A DNA stretch of 64,000 bases from Paramacrobiotus metropolitanus (taxonomy: Eukaryota > Tardigrada > Eutardigrada > Parachela > Macrobiotidae), in contig NW_026570504.1 of assembly GCF_019649055.1 (NCBI RefSeq), forward strand, positions 1 through 64,000, read 5' to 3'. Each line of letters opens with the position of its first letter. The stretch's first letter is position 1. The position numbers and the translations under genes were made by a program. Shown piece after piece: positions 22,986 through 33,441 of the stretch. The notes under the pieces were generated by a model. It saw nothing but the letters and a program-made list of their open reading frames with translations, did no database searches and was not told the DNA's origin.

Positions 22986-24372
22986 GCGACAGGGAATTCG
23001 GATTCCTTCTTTTACGATATTTAAGATGTCTATACCAGCTTCTACTATCTGCGCACTGTTTCTGTACAGTTCTCCAAAACCGTATATCAGAAAAGTCCTG
23101 CGTGGACGCATGTTTGTTCTCATGTGATAGACTTTCCCTAGGCTTCATCCGGGACAAAGAATTTGGACTGCGAACACACCACGGGGATTTCGGACACTCG
23201 TGCACGTTGTCGTCATTTCTGTGATCGGCCGGTACGGGTACGACATTGATTTTTTTGTTACCGATTACCATACATTGTGCCGGTGTTTCGACATTTTTGA
23301 CTGTTTGTTTAGGCGGATGCACTAAGGCTTTACCCCCACAAATTTGACTGGAGCATACGGATGTACAACTGATATAAGAAGTACTGGGCTTTACATCACA
23401 AGTGGGTGAGTTTGTTTTACCGCACCCCCACAAACTTGACTGCTCATTATTCTGTTTCTGTGGGTGGTTATTACCCCCACAAACTTGACTGGGTACTGGG
23501 GTTATTTTCACTGATGTTGCCATGTCGTTCCTTTCTGTCAACATTAGTGCTGGGATTGCAGGCGACGGTTTAACATCAGGCGGAATCACCGGATCAAAAT
23601 GATGCGCCCTAATGATATCGGTCATTGAGTGCATCTTTCGCGGAAACCATACCGGTGAATTCGGACGCTGACGGAATAACCTCCACGTCATAGTGTTCAT
23701 GTCCAGGATAAATGGTTTCGTTGCCAAAAAGTCCAAACCCAGAACGATGTGGTCCCGCTCGAACGTGGAGCTAACAAGTATCGCGTGCTCAAACGACATA
23801 CCAAACTCGTGGATAGTAATTACCGCACACATTGGTTCGATTAGTTGCCGCCCTTGATATGCCGTATGGACTACTCTTCCTTGGATGTGGTCCGGACACT
23901 GGTGAATGCTCAATTTTAATTCTTTTGCCATTTGGTGGGACATCACCGAGATGCTAGAACCGGTATCAATCATCGCTTTGACTTTCTGGTAATTTACATC
24001 GATTACCGAATAGCAGGCTTGCGCATCCAGTGTTGGTTTCAGAGACACAGCGTCTGTTATCGGATATTGACTGGGATCCACCACTTCCAAGGTGTTACAC
24101 CTGATCGCCGCTCCATTAACCGGCGAGGTATTTATCGGTTCAATTTCCATAATATTCATTTGTGGCGTATTGCATCTGTTTAAGATTTCCGGTGTAGGAC
24201 GGTACAGCCTTGGAGTTACCAACGGGTTCCTGCACGAGGCCGCTGGATGCATTCCATGACAACGGTAGCAGATCTCATTGCCTTTAATTGTTCTCCATGC
24301 TTCTTTGCAGATATTCCGCTCATCAAACGGCTGTTGTTCATTTTGCCGGAAGTTCTGATTATTATTGGGCTG
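22915..24372 (-). CDS. CCHC zinc knuckle and retropepsin ORF of nested retrotransposon
   Basis: The frame continues from the gag ORF after a TAG at 24373-24375. It starts with a CCHC knuckle, CYRCHGMHPAASC (near 24240-24280). It then has a retropepsin with active site MIDTGSSISVM (near 23960) and a HIVLGLDFL block that matches the second conserved loop. A linker follows with three repeats of SQVCGG-like sequence, whose DNA copies the polypurine tract. It ends with a segment like the RNase H to integrase spacer. The RT and RNase H that should lie between have been lost, apparently by deletion. Confidence 0.8.
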   Translation of the reverse strand, partial: QPNNNQNFRQNEQQPFDERNICKEAWRTIKGNEICYRCHGMHPAASCRNPLVTPRLYRPTPEILNRCNTPQMNIMEIEPINTSPVNGAAIRCNTLEVVDPSQYPITDAVSLKPTLDAQACYSVIDVNYQKVKAMIDTGSSISVMSHQMAKELKLSIHQCPDHIQGRVVHTAYQGRQLIEPMCAVITIHEFGMSFEHAILVSSTFERDHIVLGLDFLATKPFILDMNTMTWRLFRQRPNSPVWFPRKMHSMTDIIRAHHFDPVIPPDVKPSPAIPALMLTERNDMATSVKITPVPSQVCGGNNHPQKQNNEQSSLWGCGKTNSPTCDVKPSTSYISCTSVCSSQICGGKALVHPPKQTVKNVETPAQCMVIGNKKINVVPVPADHRNDDNVHECPKSPWCVRSPNSLSRMKPRESLSHENKHASTQDFSDIRFWRTVQKQCADSRSWYRHLKYRKRRNPNSLSQELIVSFLLKGWYVENQTTMANL

Positions 24373-24375
24373 CTA

Positions 24376-25715
24376 TTGACGGTAATTATTATTATTTCCG
24401 CCTCGCTGATAATTATTCGCGTGATAACTGGTTCCGTAATTATTGGGTCTGAACTGGCCTTGATTCATCGCAGCATTATTATTTGCAGGGGAATTTAAGG
24501 AAAAGTTAACATTCGGATTCTGCATCTGCGGCACAGGCACATTGACATCTACCGGAAGCGGCGGCGCCTGTCCGTGCTGCATTTGCCACTGCGAAGGTTG
24601 ACTATTCTGCGGCACCATTGGCTGATACTGCGTGCCTTGATTATTCTGGTAAGGATACTGCGGCGCGTAATCAGAATTCTTATTTGACTGACGCTGCTGG
24701 TAATTACCGTAATTAATATTATTATTATTATTACGAAATCCTGAACTTCCATTTCTGTGCGCACCGTTAGGCACAACATTTCTATTTTCAGAACTTAATG
24801 AGACTTCCATGGTCTCTAATTTCTGTAACAGCTCAACCATTTCGTCCATAGTCTTCACATTTTGCGGATACAACTGTTTAAACCAATTTTCCTTATTTTG
24901 TTTTAGGCCATCCAGAAGGATGCCCACGCGCTCTTCTTCAGACATCTGCAGTACCTCAAACCAGTGCAGAAAACTGTGTACGATGCAACTGTGTCATCTC
25001 TACGGAAAATACGGGCGTTCATTTCGCGACGTAATTCAGCAGGCGTCACTGCTGAATTAAAATGTTTCAACAATTTGGGGCGGAAGAAGGTAATCCATTG
25101 CTCGTTTGGATTATCTTCAAACAATTTTTTAAACCAAATCGCAGCATTATTTCTGAGAGCAGCAGCTACCTCTCTGCACGTCCTCTCGTCATCCCAGTCA
25201 TTCGACAAAATGCACATATCGACATTGTTTAGCCACTGGTCGATTGGGCCAGATTTTTTTGTATTTTCGTAGCGCTGCAGATTCATAAGCTTTTCAGTTC
25301 TTCTCGAGGAGTTTTTATTCTGGGCAATTAACAATTCCAGCATTTTATTCTGTTTTTCATCTTGTGCCTTATACTGTTCCATTGCGATTTTCGTGTTCTT
25401 TTCCACTAACAGCTGAACTGTTGATTCCAGGGAAGCACGGGAACACACGGACAAAGCGGGACTTCCACCACGAGGTGAGACTGCACCATGATCAACCGCA
25501 GCTGGATGAACATTACCATTATTGTCAACATGTTCAGGGACATTCTGCTGTGAATGCATGTTATCACGTGCACTGTGCCGGCTTTCAACACGTGATTCGT
25601 TTTGTGCAACGAAAATCGGACGCATGGGTGCCTGTAGTTGCGACTGCATATGGACCGGACCAAGCGGGACACCTGAATTATTATTTATTACTACCGATCC
25701 CTGTGGCGGACGCAC
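24376..25715 (-). pseudogene. Gag capsid ORF with one frameshift
   Basis: The first part (24903-25715) has an Asn/Gln/Pro-rich start, then a helical segment with MLELLIAQNKNSSRR and a capsid-like core (GPIDQWLNNVDMCI, WFKKLF, HFNSAVTP), as in retrotransposon Gag families. The capsid reading passes to the next frame near 24960-24975, where one base seems to be missing in CAGTTTTCTGC, and continues as MSEEERVGILLDGLKQN. The second part ends in an Asn/Gln/Tyr-rich, disordered stretch. A TAG at 24373-24375 follows in frame before the zinc knuckle. Confidence 0.75.
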
Positions 25716-25799
25716 TTGAGGTTACGGCTGGGATAAATTCAGCTCAGAAGGACCAAGGTTTTGTCCGTCATGTTGCGACATACGCGGGGATACTCGGAC

Positions 25800-27737
25800 T
25801 TAGCCCGTGGCAACAGGTACTTCTGCTTGATGAACTGCTTGACCACCGCCATAGCGCACATTCTGATTTCTGTAATGCATTAATTCCTGTTGGAAGCAAG
25901 CAAATTCCGCTTGCATATTTTTAACCGTTTGTTCACCCTCACGAAGAGCCGTTTTTAGCTGAATATTTTCTTTCTGTAACTGGGTGACTTCTTCCTGTTT
26001 TTCAAAAGCAGCAGCTTGCGCTTTTTCCTTAGCCGTAATCGCCGTGTGGCACACCGTGCAGTTCTTATTTTTAACAGCAGACAAGTCCTTCTGCGCCTTT
26101 TCTTTCGCTTGTTTTTCATTCGCGAAATCAATTTTTAATTGCGCTATTTGTGCCTGTAATGCTTCTTCATTATCTTTAGAGGTTGTTTGCAACACTGTGC
26201 GCGCCGAATGATGCATGAAATCGTTTTGAGAGCGACAAATCGCTAACTCTTCTTCCAATTTGGACACCCTTTCTGATTCTGGTACAAATTTCTGCTCTAA
26301 TTCCTGCAGCTCATCCCAAAATTTCTTACGCTGCTGCGCCACATCATTAAAACTTCTCGTTGTTTTAGCGTGATTATATTTTTCAGTTTTCGGTTCGTCC
26401 TGGACCTGATCGAGCTGAGCTTTCAAGGACGATACTTCATTTTTTAGAGTGGCACTAGACTGAACATCCTGAGACTGTGCCAGCTCGGAGCTGCGAAACT
26501 CATCCAACTCTCCTCTGGTATCTTCCAGGTGAGTTTCCAATCTGCGATTCACATAAGTTAATAAATCTCTCTCCTTGTATACTTCATCCAGTTCAGCTTT
26601 CAATTCTTTTATATCCCGGTAATTTAACAGATTTTTCTCGCTTGACCGGACTTTCTCATTCAGACGAAATATTTCTTCGCCCGCTTTATTCAACTTAACT
26701 CGCGTCTCATTATACTTTGCGCGAAAAATATTTTTATCCTTCTTTTCTTGATCTAGGTCAGTGTTCAACTGCTGGATCTGACCCATGGACTGGACACTGC
26801 TGTTAAAAGAGCCAATGAGTTTGCGAATGCTCTTAAACATCGTGCCGCTTGACTGCCGTGCAACTTGCGCAACATCATTATCCGTTTCTGTCGCTTCAAG
26901 TGCTTTATCGACTTGCACCACCTTCTCCATGAATGCGTTATCGGGAGGAGCAAAATCTGTTTCCGCCAAAATTTTTCTCAAATATTGCTGTGAAGGATGG
27001 ACAACCATCACTTCTGAGTCTTCAGCAGTATTGCCAACTACGGCCTGATTTAACTGACTGTGTTCCGGTGAACCGGCCGCTGACAGGAAATTTTCTTCAC
27101 CGGATATCGGCGATTGTACTGCTGATTCTCTTTTCGTAATCTTTGAAAAATCCATAAGCTTTGCGCCATCTGACACCACTTCCCGCTGATCATCCAAAAG
27201 GTTGAGCTGATCAACTGGAGTGTTAGTTTCCTGTGCCTTATTTTGAGTCGCCTCTGTCAGTGCATTTCCACTAGACAAATCCTGCGTACTTCGCGTTTGA
27301 CGAGTCGATTCCATTGGCTGCGGCTGCCCGCTTGCAGATACTGCTGCTTTTCGCTCTTCCGTTCTCTTTTTATACTCGGGAAATTGTTCATATGCCCGTT
27401 TGACCGCTTCCTGAAACTCTTCGTCTGAAATTTCCAGGTACGCTTCCGGTATACACTGTTCAGATTCTACCCAACCACGGTACTAGAACGGTGCTCTCGG
27501 TTTCGGGTTCGAAAACTGTCCGATTTCCTGGTATTCAATCCAGGTTTTTCCACAAAATGCTTTCGGCTGGCTAGGAGGTTCAACTCCTAGTACTTCGTAC
27601 ATCAGTCCCAAAGGAATTACTTCCGCATTAAATTTGAATTTTTGCTGTTGTGATATTGCCTCACACGGGCCTAATATCACTCGCTTAGGGTCAATTGTGA
27701 CCAACTGCATCGTATTTGCGTTCAATTTATCAGACAT
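25800..27737 (-). CDS. N-terminal coiled-coil ORF of nested retrotransposon, one in-frame TAG
   Basis: Starts at ATG 27737 and reads 84 codons to TAG at 27483-27485. The same frame continues 560 codons to 25800. The region after the TAG carries a charged segment, a Ser/Thr-rich stretch, then about 300 residues of heptad-like Glu/Lys/Leu sequence (LEELQEL, VSKLEEEL types), a strong coiled coil. A CTVCHTAI pair of Cys sits near 26055. The ORF precedes the capsid and so occupies the place of Gag N-terminal domains. The TAG could be a nonsense mutation or a readthrough site; nothing here proves either. Confidence 0.7.
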
Positions 27738-28561
27738 TTTTGTCCGATTTTCTTTAATCGACCTTTAAGGTTTCGATAAAAGAAATACAGTAACAATAAA
27801 GCTACTGCTATACCACGGCTATTGTGCCCAAACACAGCAGCTATTGTGCTACTGTTCACAAAAGCAACGTCTCTCCTTTAAGGTTTGAGACGTTGACTAC
27901 TACCGCAATTTGCTGCAGTATCCTTATAATTAATTACTGTGGACAACCTTTGCGGTTATTCCACAATTGAATTTTAATTTCCTCTTGTCTCAGGTCAGTC
28001 ACCGACTGCCTGGATTGTTTACGTTTTACCCGCCAGCTGTCACTGACTGCCGATCAGGGTACCGGTTTGGTTTGCCTTTTATTCTCCGCTGCTGAAGATT
28101 TTATCTAGGCTTGCCACTGACAATGGCTTTACCCCTGATTTTATCTACAGCCACTGATCTGACTGCTGGCCAGGCACGCTGACTCTGCAGTTTACGCTTT
28201 ATTTTACCGCGGTCACTGCTTTGCGCAGACAAACCCGGAAATTACCCACAGTTTACGCGGTTTATTCGCCAACACAGTCGACCTTTAAGGTTTCGACTGT
28301 GAATTTACTGCTGACTTCGGTCCGATTTTAATTATAATTTATATGGCGAGTAAGCTCAGCCAATTATTGGGCGAGGAAGCTCAGCCCGGGGAGGAAGCTC
28401 ACCCAATAAAAACCCTAGGTCAGATCAGGAACGCTGACCTCCTTCGGCGTACCATACGGTTCAACGCCTTTCTACGGACCGTTCACACACATTCACACGT
28501 AAAATACCATCCACAATTTTACTGTAACATCGGGAAAATCACGAACCATCGTTGGGCGCCA
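27738..28561. other. 5' leader of the nested retrotransposon
   Basis: Non-coding. The plus strand has repeated short words such as CCTTTAAGGTTTCGA at 27760-27775 and again at 28271-28286. The primer binding site lies at its start on the minus strand (28546-28561). Confidence 0.6.
28546..28561 (-). promoter_or_regulatory. Primer binding site, tRNA-Lys-like
   Basis: On the minus strand TGGCGCCCAACGATGG follows the 5' LTR directly. The first 12 bases match the complement of the 3' end of tRNA-Lys(CUU) as used by several retroelements. Confidence 0.75.
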
Positions 28562-29086
28562 TGTCGTGTGAAGAGACTCGGTACGGATTAATGTACGAGA
28601 ATTACCACTTCCCAGCCACGACTCAATCGGTAGAGCAAACTCTTAAATCAACTGTTACAGTAAATCGGATGGAAACTGATCAGGAACGCGAACTCACAGG
28701 AATCCCTAAGCAATTGTACTGAATACTCCTAACTTCCGGTCGTTACACATGAGGGTCCACGAAGCACGAGCATACCGTAATTACCACGCTATAATCCGTA
28801 TTTAATTATGAACGTCGATAACACAGAAAATGCTTTACTCCGCTAACACACAATCATATGCACAACACAAGAAAGTTAAAAGCAAGTTGCCAGTCTTACG
28901 TGATCAAGACTGATGCGTTAAACGCAGGAAGCAGGATCTTATATAGACTTCTAGGAGCACGAGATACATCGCTATCAAGATGAGAACAGACGAATCACAG
29001 GTAGCGATAATGAACAACCGCAGTGACATAGGAGAAAGGCGTACAGTAATTACAGTAATTAGAAGTACTGTAGCTCCCACACGTCA
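28562..29086 (-). repeat. 5' LTR of nested retrotransposon
   Basis: 525 bp, near-identical to 20806-21341. Confidence 0.93.
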
Positions 29087-29319
29087 CCATCTCAGCTATC
29101 ATACAGCTCCTGAAGATTTAAGTTGAAATTGTGCTAAAACCTATGTGGCAACGTGTGCCATTACAGAAGTGTTCGTCAGAAACTTTGTTATGAAAATCTT
29201 TCGATCTTTCATTTTTTGTAGCTGCTTTTTATGAGTGTGCAAATGTTCTGCGAAATGTCAAGCCGAAACATAGTCTGCAGGTCTCTGCCGTTTTGATGTT
29301 TTGAGTTGAAGGGAGCACC
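29087..29319 (+). promoter_or_regulatory. Upstream region of the Ginger-type integrase gene
   Basis: Begins with the duplicated CCAT (29087-29090). It ends with GGGAGCACC directly before ATGG, a good animal initiation context. I cannot point to a TATA box with confidence. Confidence 0.4.
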
Positions 29320-32200
29320 ATGGCTGATCCCAAAGGTGGCAAAACCAACGTGAGCTCGCGCTGTGATTTGCGAGCTCTTTACGTTTTCTTAACCACAAAC
29401 AAATACCCCGAAGGGCTCACTGATAGCCAAAAACGATCCATCCGTCGACGCCGACCTAATTTTGCTGTCATTGGAGACCAGCTGTTTTTTACCGCTGCTA
29501 AATCTAAAGGGCTCGGTGGCAGTGCGCTTCCAGCTGTGTTGTTTGATGAAGCTGAGATTTTACGAGTAACGAACGAATATTACCGGTAAGTTTTTAATTT
29601 TCTTGACATCGTTATCTGCTCTGAGAAACTTTGGATGTGTTTCTTGTCGTAAGAAAACAGTTACGCCGTTCTTGTGCATTTTCCGTAAGATTATCAGGTC
29701 CACTGTCATGCACTTTTATTTTACCGGTTACGACAACGATATGGCGGAAAGTAAGCGTCGCCGTAATTACATCTTTTCGTTTTTGTAAATAAAAAAGGAC
29801 AAGCAAAATGAAGCGCTACTTACCGGTAACGAAGACCATACTGCAAAACGAAGACTGCCTTTTGAGAGCTTCGTGCAAATCTGACTCTGTAATAGATTGA
29901 TTTTATCCCTACTTAGTAGGTTTACACTCTCTACAAAATACTTACTGTAAAGACCGTAAAGTTGACTGCTATTAAGGCAGCGTCTCCTTTTTGCTGCAGA
30001 AACCTGAGGCATGCCAGAAAAGACGCTTTGCTCGATACAATTGGGCGAAAATATTTCTGGGATGGAATGCGTCTTACCGTTGAATCCGTGGTACTGTTCA
30101 GAGTTTTTTTAAAATACAGCCATTTAAATTATTATTTTTGAATACAAGAAGATGTGATTTACAAACAATCTTTTGCTCGCTTTAGATAAATGAGTGTGAG
30201 GTTTGCAAGTCCCAAGGAAAAGGGCTCGATGCCATTAAGGAACCGTTAACAGCAGTAGCCGTCCCACCCCGGCCATGGTCTCTGTTGGGTTATGACTTGA
30301 TTATGTTGGAGGAAACATCAAAAGGCCATAAGTACCTGCTGACCATTATCGACTATTTTTCGAAATTTCGCATCGCATACTCTATCAAGAACAAAGAGGC
30401 CCTGACAATTGTGAAAAGCTCCATCACACTTTCTCTCTTATTGGAATTCCTGAGTCGATTATATCTGACAATTGTAATGGTAACTCATCCATTGCTTAGA
30501 CCTTGTGCGGAGCTGACCTTTAACTGTTGTTTATGTGGAGAATAATAGTCTTCCAAAATTAGTTTTGGTATGCACAAGTTGAAGTTAAACCATGAAGTTA
30601 CATTTGCAGGCACAGAATTCAAGAACGTTAGAAACGAAGAAATGGAGCGGTTGTTGGGCGTCGAGCATCGTTTTGCCCAACCGCGGCATCCCCGCACGTG
30701 CGGGAAAGTGGAAAACCTTAATAGGCAAATTAAATGGTAAGGATTATGGCCATAGACTTCATAATACTGCACACAAGCTGCGCCACAAGTCTGTCCACAT
30801 GGACATATGCGCCATGGCAGCATATGTCTACACCCATGTAAGTGTCCGTCCGTCGGTCGCTGCGATGACCCTTCATACAAGGGCACGGAAGGCCGTACAT
30901 GTTCAAGGTCTGCAACGATCGTGGTGTTCTGTACCAGTACGGTCTGTCCGGCAGGGTGTTTTCACCGATTTTAAAGATAATGGTTATCTTTTTACTTTTC
31001 CGCCTTTATGTCAAAACGATAGCCGGGGCACAGTCCCCGCAAATAAGAAGGCTTTATCAAAAAATAGAATAATTACGATAAACAGCAAAATTATATTTTG
31101 TTAGAATAAACACTTGCAAAAAAAACCGGTAGTACAAATATTTTTCCTATAGTGTCAGGCGTTAAGCAACTCATTGCCTGAGCGTGGAAACGTGTCTGCG
31201 GCATGGAGAATCTTACTGCCAAATTGAATTTAATAATAAGCCTGGTCCAGTTTGAAAAATAAATCATCGCATACTTCCTGCTACGCTTCGGTCATGCAGA
31301 TATCGTCAAAGAGAGCGAATGCACATTCGCAGTTATATTCTTGCACGTATCGTAGAAGTTAACATTAAGTAGAAGTTGCCACCCATTTTGCATTTTACGG
31401 AATTTAAGTTCATAGTCTACGGTCCGGCGAGTGCACGTAGAGTACGAGGCGGCTATACCTAATTTTAATTTCATGGTAAATATAATCGTCTCTTGCTATA
31501 GGGACTTGAATCGACAGGTGACTGAAAAAGGTGGTGAATGGTGCGACCATGTCGGTGCTGTGATCTGGGGCCAAAACAATAAGGCTCACAGTGTGATAAA
31601 GGAAATCCCCTTTGAAGTGATGTTCCGTAGAAAAGATACGATTCGCAAGTTTCCCACGCTTACAGCCACCGAGTTTGGAGTAGAAGCGGAGCAACGATTA
31701 TCTCGCACGCCGGAGTCGGATGCGACCAGCCAGATTTTAATCCAGACAAAAGAATCTGAAGCCATCGGGTCTGGTGACGAAAGTTCTGGCAGTTGCAAAC
31801 GACTGAATGAAGGCGATGAAGATGTACAATGGTTTAGCAAAATTTCGCAAAACATAGCCGCAGGAAAGCGGAAGCAAGACGCAGCTTATCAGAAGCTGCA
31901 AAAGAATAAACGAAGTATTTTCCCTGGCATGCTCGTACGCCACAAGAATATCAAGAAATTTCGTGGAAAGCTGGAAGGCAAAAGTGTTACCAAGCCAAAG
32001 TTTATTGGACCCTTCAAAGTGGTCAAGTTGTTAAACAGGGGTCATAAGGCGGTTATCGAGTCGTTACTGGACAAGTCAACGGAAACAGTAAATGTTAAAG
32101 ACTTAAGAGCTGAAAATCTACCACTAAGATGGAATTTCAGCAAAAAGCAGGAAATGCGGCCGAAAAAGGTATCGAAATTGTGCAGCTGGTTTCCCCTCAG
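29320..32200 (+). pseudogene. Ginger-type transposase/integrase gene, at least five exons, one frameshift
   Basis: Exons read in phase: 29320-29585; 30000-30090 (or -30087); 30186-30473 (or -30479); 30610-30736; 31502 onward. Every junction has GT and AG. The product starts MADPKGGKTN and has an N-terminal helical segment (NKYPEGLTDSQKRSIRRR). A zinc finger follows (one His in RHARKDALLDTIGRKYFWDG, Cys pair CEVC near residues 123-126; the first His is not obvious). The integrase core has Asp in GYDLIM (about residue 156), Asp in ESIISDN and Glu in CGKVENLN; with donor 30474 the last two are 35 apart. A GPF module (KFIGPFKVVKLLNRG) lies near 32000. Exon 3 lacks one base near 30430-30445. The 3' end is uncertain; the frame runs on into the terminal repeats. 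Confidence 0.85.
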
Positions 32201-32359
32201 CTTTATTCATACTTTTTCTGCACAGGTTACCACTTTCGTATGGTTCATCCAAATAATTATGTTTTTCACATGTGGTTCTTTTCAAGTTGAGATGCCGTCG
32301 AGTGCAACGCCAGAAGCGCAGCAATGCAATGAAGTGACGGAATCTCCACCAGCAAAGGC

Positions 32360-33437
32360 CCCGAATATGCAGTCCGGGAAAACCGTCCGGCCCCGAATAT
32401 ACAGTCCGGCAAAACCGTCCGTCTCGAATATACAGTCCAGTATTACCGTCCGGCCCCGAATATACAATCCGGCAAAACCGTCCGGCCCTGAATATACAGT
32501 CCGGCAAACCGTCCGCCTCTAATATACAGTCCGGCAAAACCGTCCGTCTCAAATATACAGTCCAGCATTACCGTCCGGCCCCGAATATACAACCCGGCAA
32601 AACCGTCCGGCCCTGAAGATACAGTCCGGCAAACCGTCCGGCTCTGAATATTCAGTCCGGCAAGCCGTCCGCCTCGAATATACAGTCCGGCAAAACCGTC
32701 CGTCTCGACTATACAGTCCAGCATTACCGTCCGGCCCCGAATATACAATCCGGCAAAACCGTCTGGCCCTGAATATACAGTCCGGCAAACCGTCCGCCTC
32801 GAATATACAGTCCGGCAAAACCGTCCGTCTCGAATATACAGTCCAGCATTACCGTCCGGCCCCGAATATACAATCCGGCAAAACCGTCTGGCCCTGAATA
32901 TACAGTCCGGCAAACCGTCCGGCTCGGAATATACAGTCCGGCAAACCGTCCGTCTCGAATATACAGTCCAGCATTACCGTCCGGCCCCGAATATACAATC
33001 CGGCAAAACCGTCCGGCCCTGAATATACAGTCCGGCAAAACCGTCCGCCTCGAATATGCACTCCGGCAAAACCGTCCGTCTCGAATATACAGTCCAGCAT
33101 TACCGTCCGGCCCCGAATATACAGTCCGGCAAAACCGTCCGGCCCCGAATATGCAGTCCGGCAAAACCGTCCGGCCCCGAATATACAGTCCGGCAAAACC
33201 GTCCGCCTCGAATATACAGTCCGGCAAAACCGTCCGGCCCCGAATATGCAGTCCGGCAAAACCGTCCGCCCCCGAATATGCACTCTGGGGTGTGCAGAAG
33301 ATCGAATAGAGCATAAAAACCGGGGTGGGCAAAATTTCCGGCGGACGTTTTCTTGGACCGTCGGACGGTTTTACCGGCTTACAGGCAAAAGCGTCCGGCG
33401 GACGGTTCATCGGTCCGGACGATTTTGCCGGTTAAAT
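32360..33437 (-). repeat. Right inverted terminal arm of FB2, 31-32-bp minisatellite
   Basis: About 29 units of GTCCGGCAAAACCGTCCGG joined to CCCGAATATACA span about 32365-33290, followed by a unique outer 150 bases that mirror the left end. A variant unit with CAGCATTACC recurs every 125 bases in most of the array (at about 32436, 32561, 32717, 32842, 32967, 33092), so four-unit blocks have themselves been duplicated. All long ORFs across it are artefacts of the repeat. Confidence 0.93.
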
Positions 33438-33441
33438 ACGT
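33438..33441. repeat. Target site duplication ACGT (right)
   Basis: Pairs with 19888-19891. Confidence 0.7.

Larger units (their letters stand above)
20806..29086 (-). mobile_element. LTR retrotransposon nested in FB2 (8.3 kb, RT-less)
   Basis: LTRs of 536 and 525 bp (20806-21341 and 28562-29086) differ by about six substitutions and one 11-bp indel by eye. On the minus strand they start TGACGTG and end ACGACA, and they are flanked by CCAT. The 5' LTR is followed directly by TGGCGCCCAACGATGG, which fits a tRNA-Lys primer binding site. GTTTGTGGGGG lies before the 3' LTR. Coding order is a coiled-coil ORF, Gag capsid, CCHC knuckle, retropepsin, then the integrase zinc finger. RT, RNase H and the integrase core are absent. 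It is a recently inserted, non-autonomous element. Confidence 0.92.
19892..33437 (+). mobile_element. Ginger-type DNA transposon with minisatellite inverted termini (FB2), split by an LTR element
   Basis: The left end (GTGTAACCCGCAAAATCGTCCGG) and the reversed right end (ATTTAACCGGCAAAATCGTCCGG) match for about 150 bases. Both then pass into tandem repeats with GGCAAAACCGTCCGG and ATATACAGTCC cores. The left arm holds about 8 units and the right arm about 29. Between them, once the nested LTR element at 20806-29086 is set aside, lie about 4 kb with a spliced integrase gene reading rightward. The integrase has a zinc finger, DDE core and GPF module, matching the GINGER class of cut-and-paste transposons derived from gypsy integrases. 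Frameshifts suggest this copy is dead. It sits inside element X copy B. Confidence 0.8.

Noticed and set aside
30186-32200. Polinton/Maverick integrase
   Set aside because: No polymerase B, packaging ATPase or capsid genes nearby. The introns, GPF module and cut-and-paste-like ends fit GINGER better.
32365-33290. Possible CRISPR array because of regular 31-32-bp repeats
   Set aside because: The units are contiguous tandem repeats without unique spacers, in an animal genome, and an inverted copy sits at the other transposon end.
32124-33410. Long repetitive ORFs (up to 228 codons) on both strands
   Set aside because: They are products of the FB2 minisatellite. The sequence is tandem DNA repeat, open in several frames, with no coding signature.
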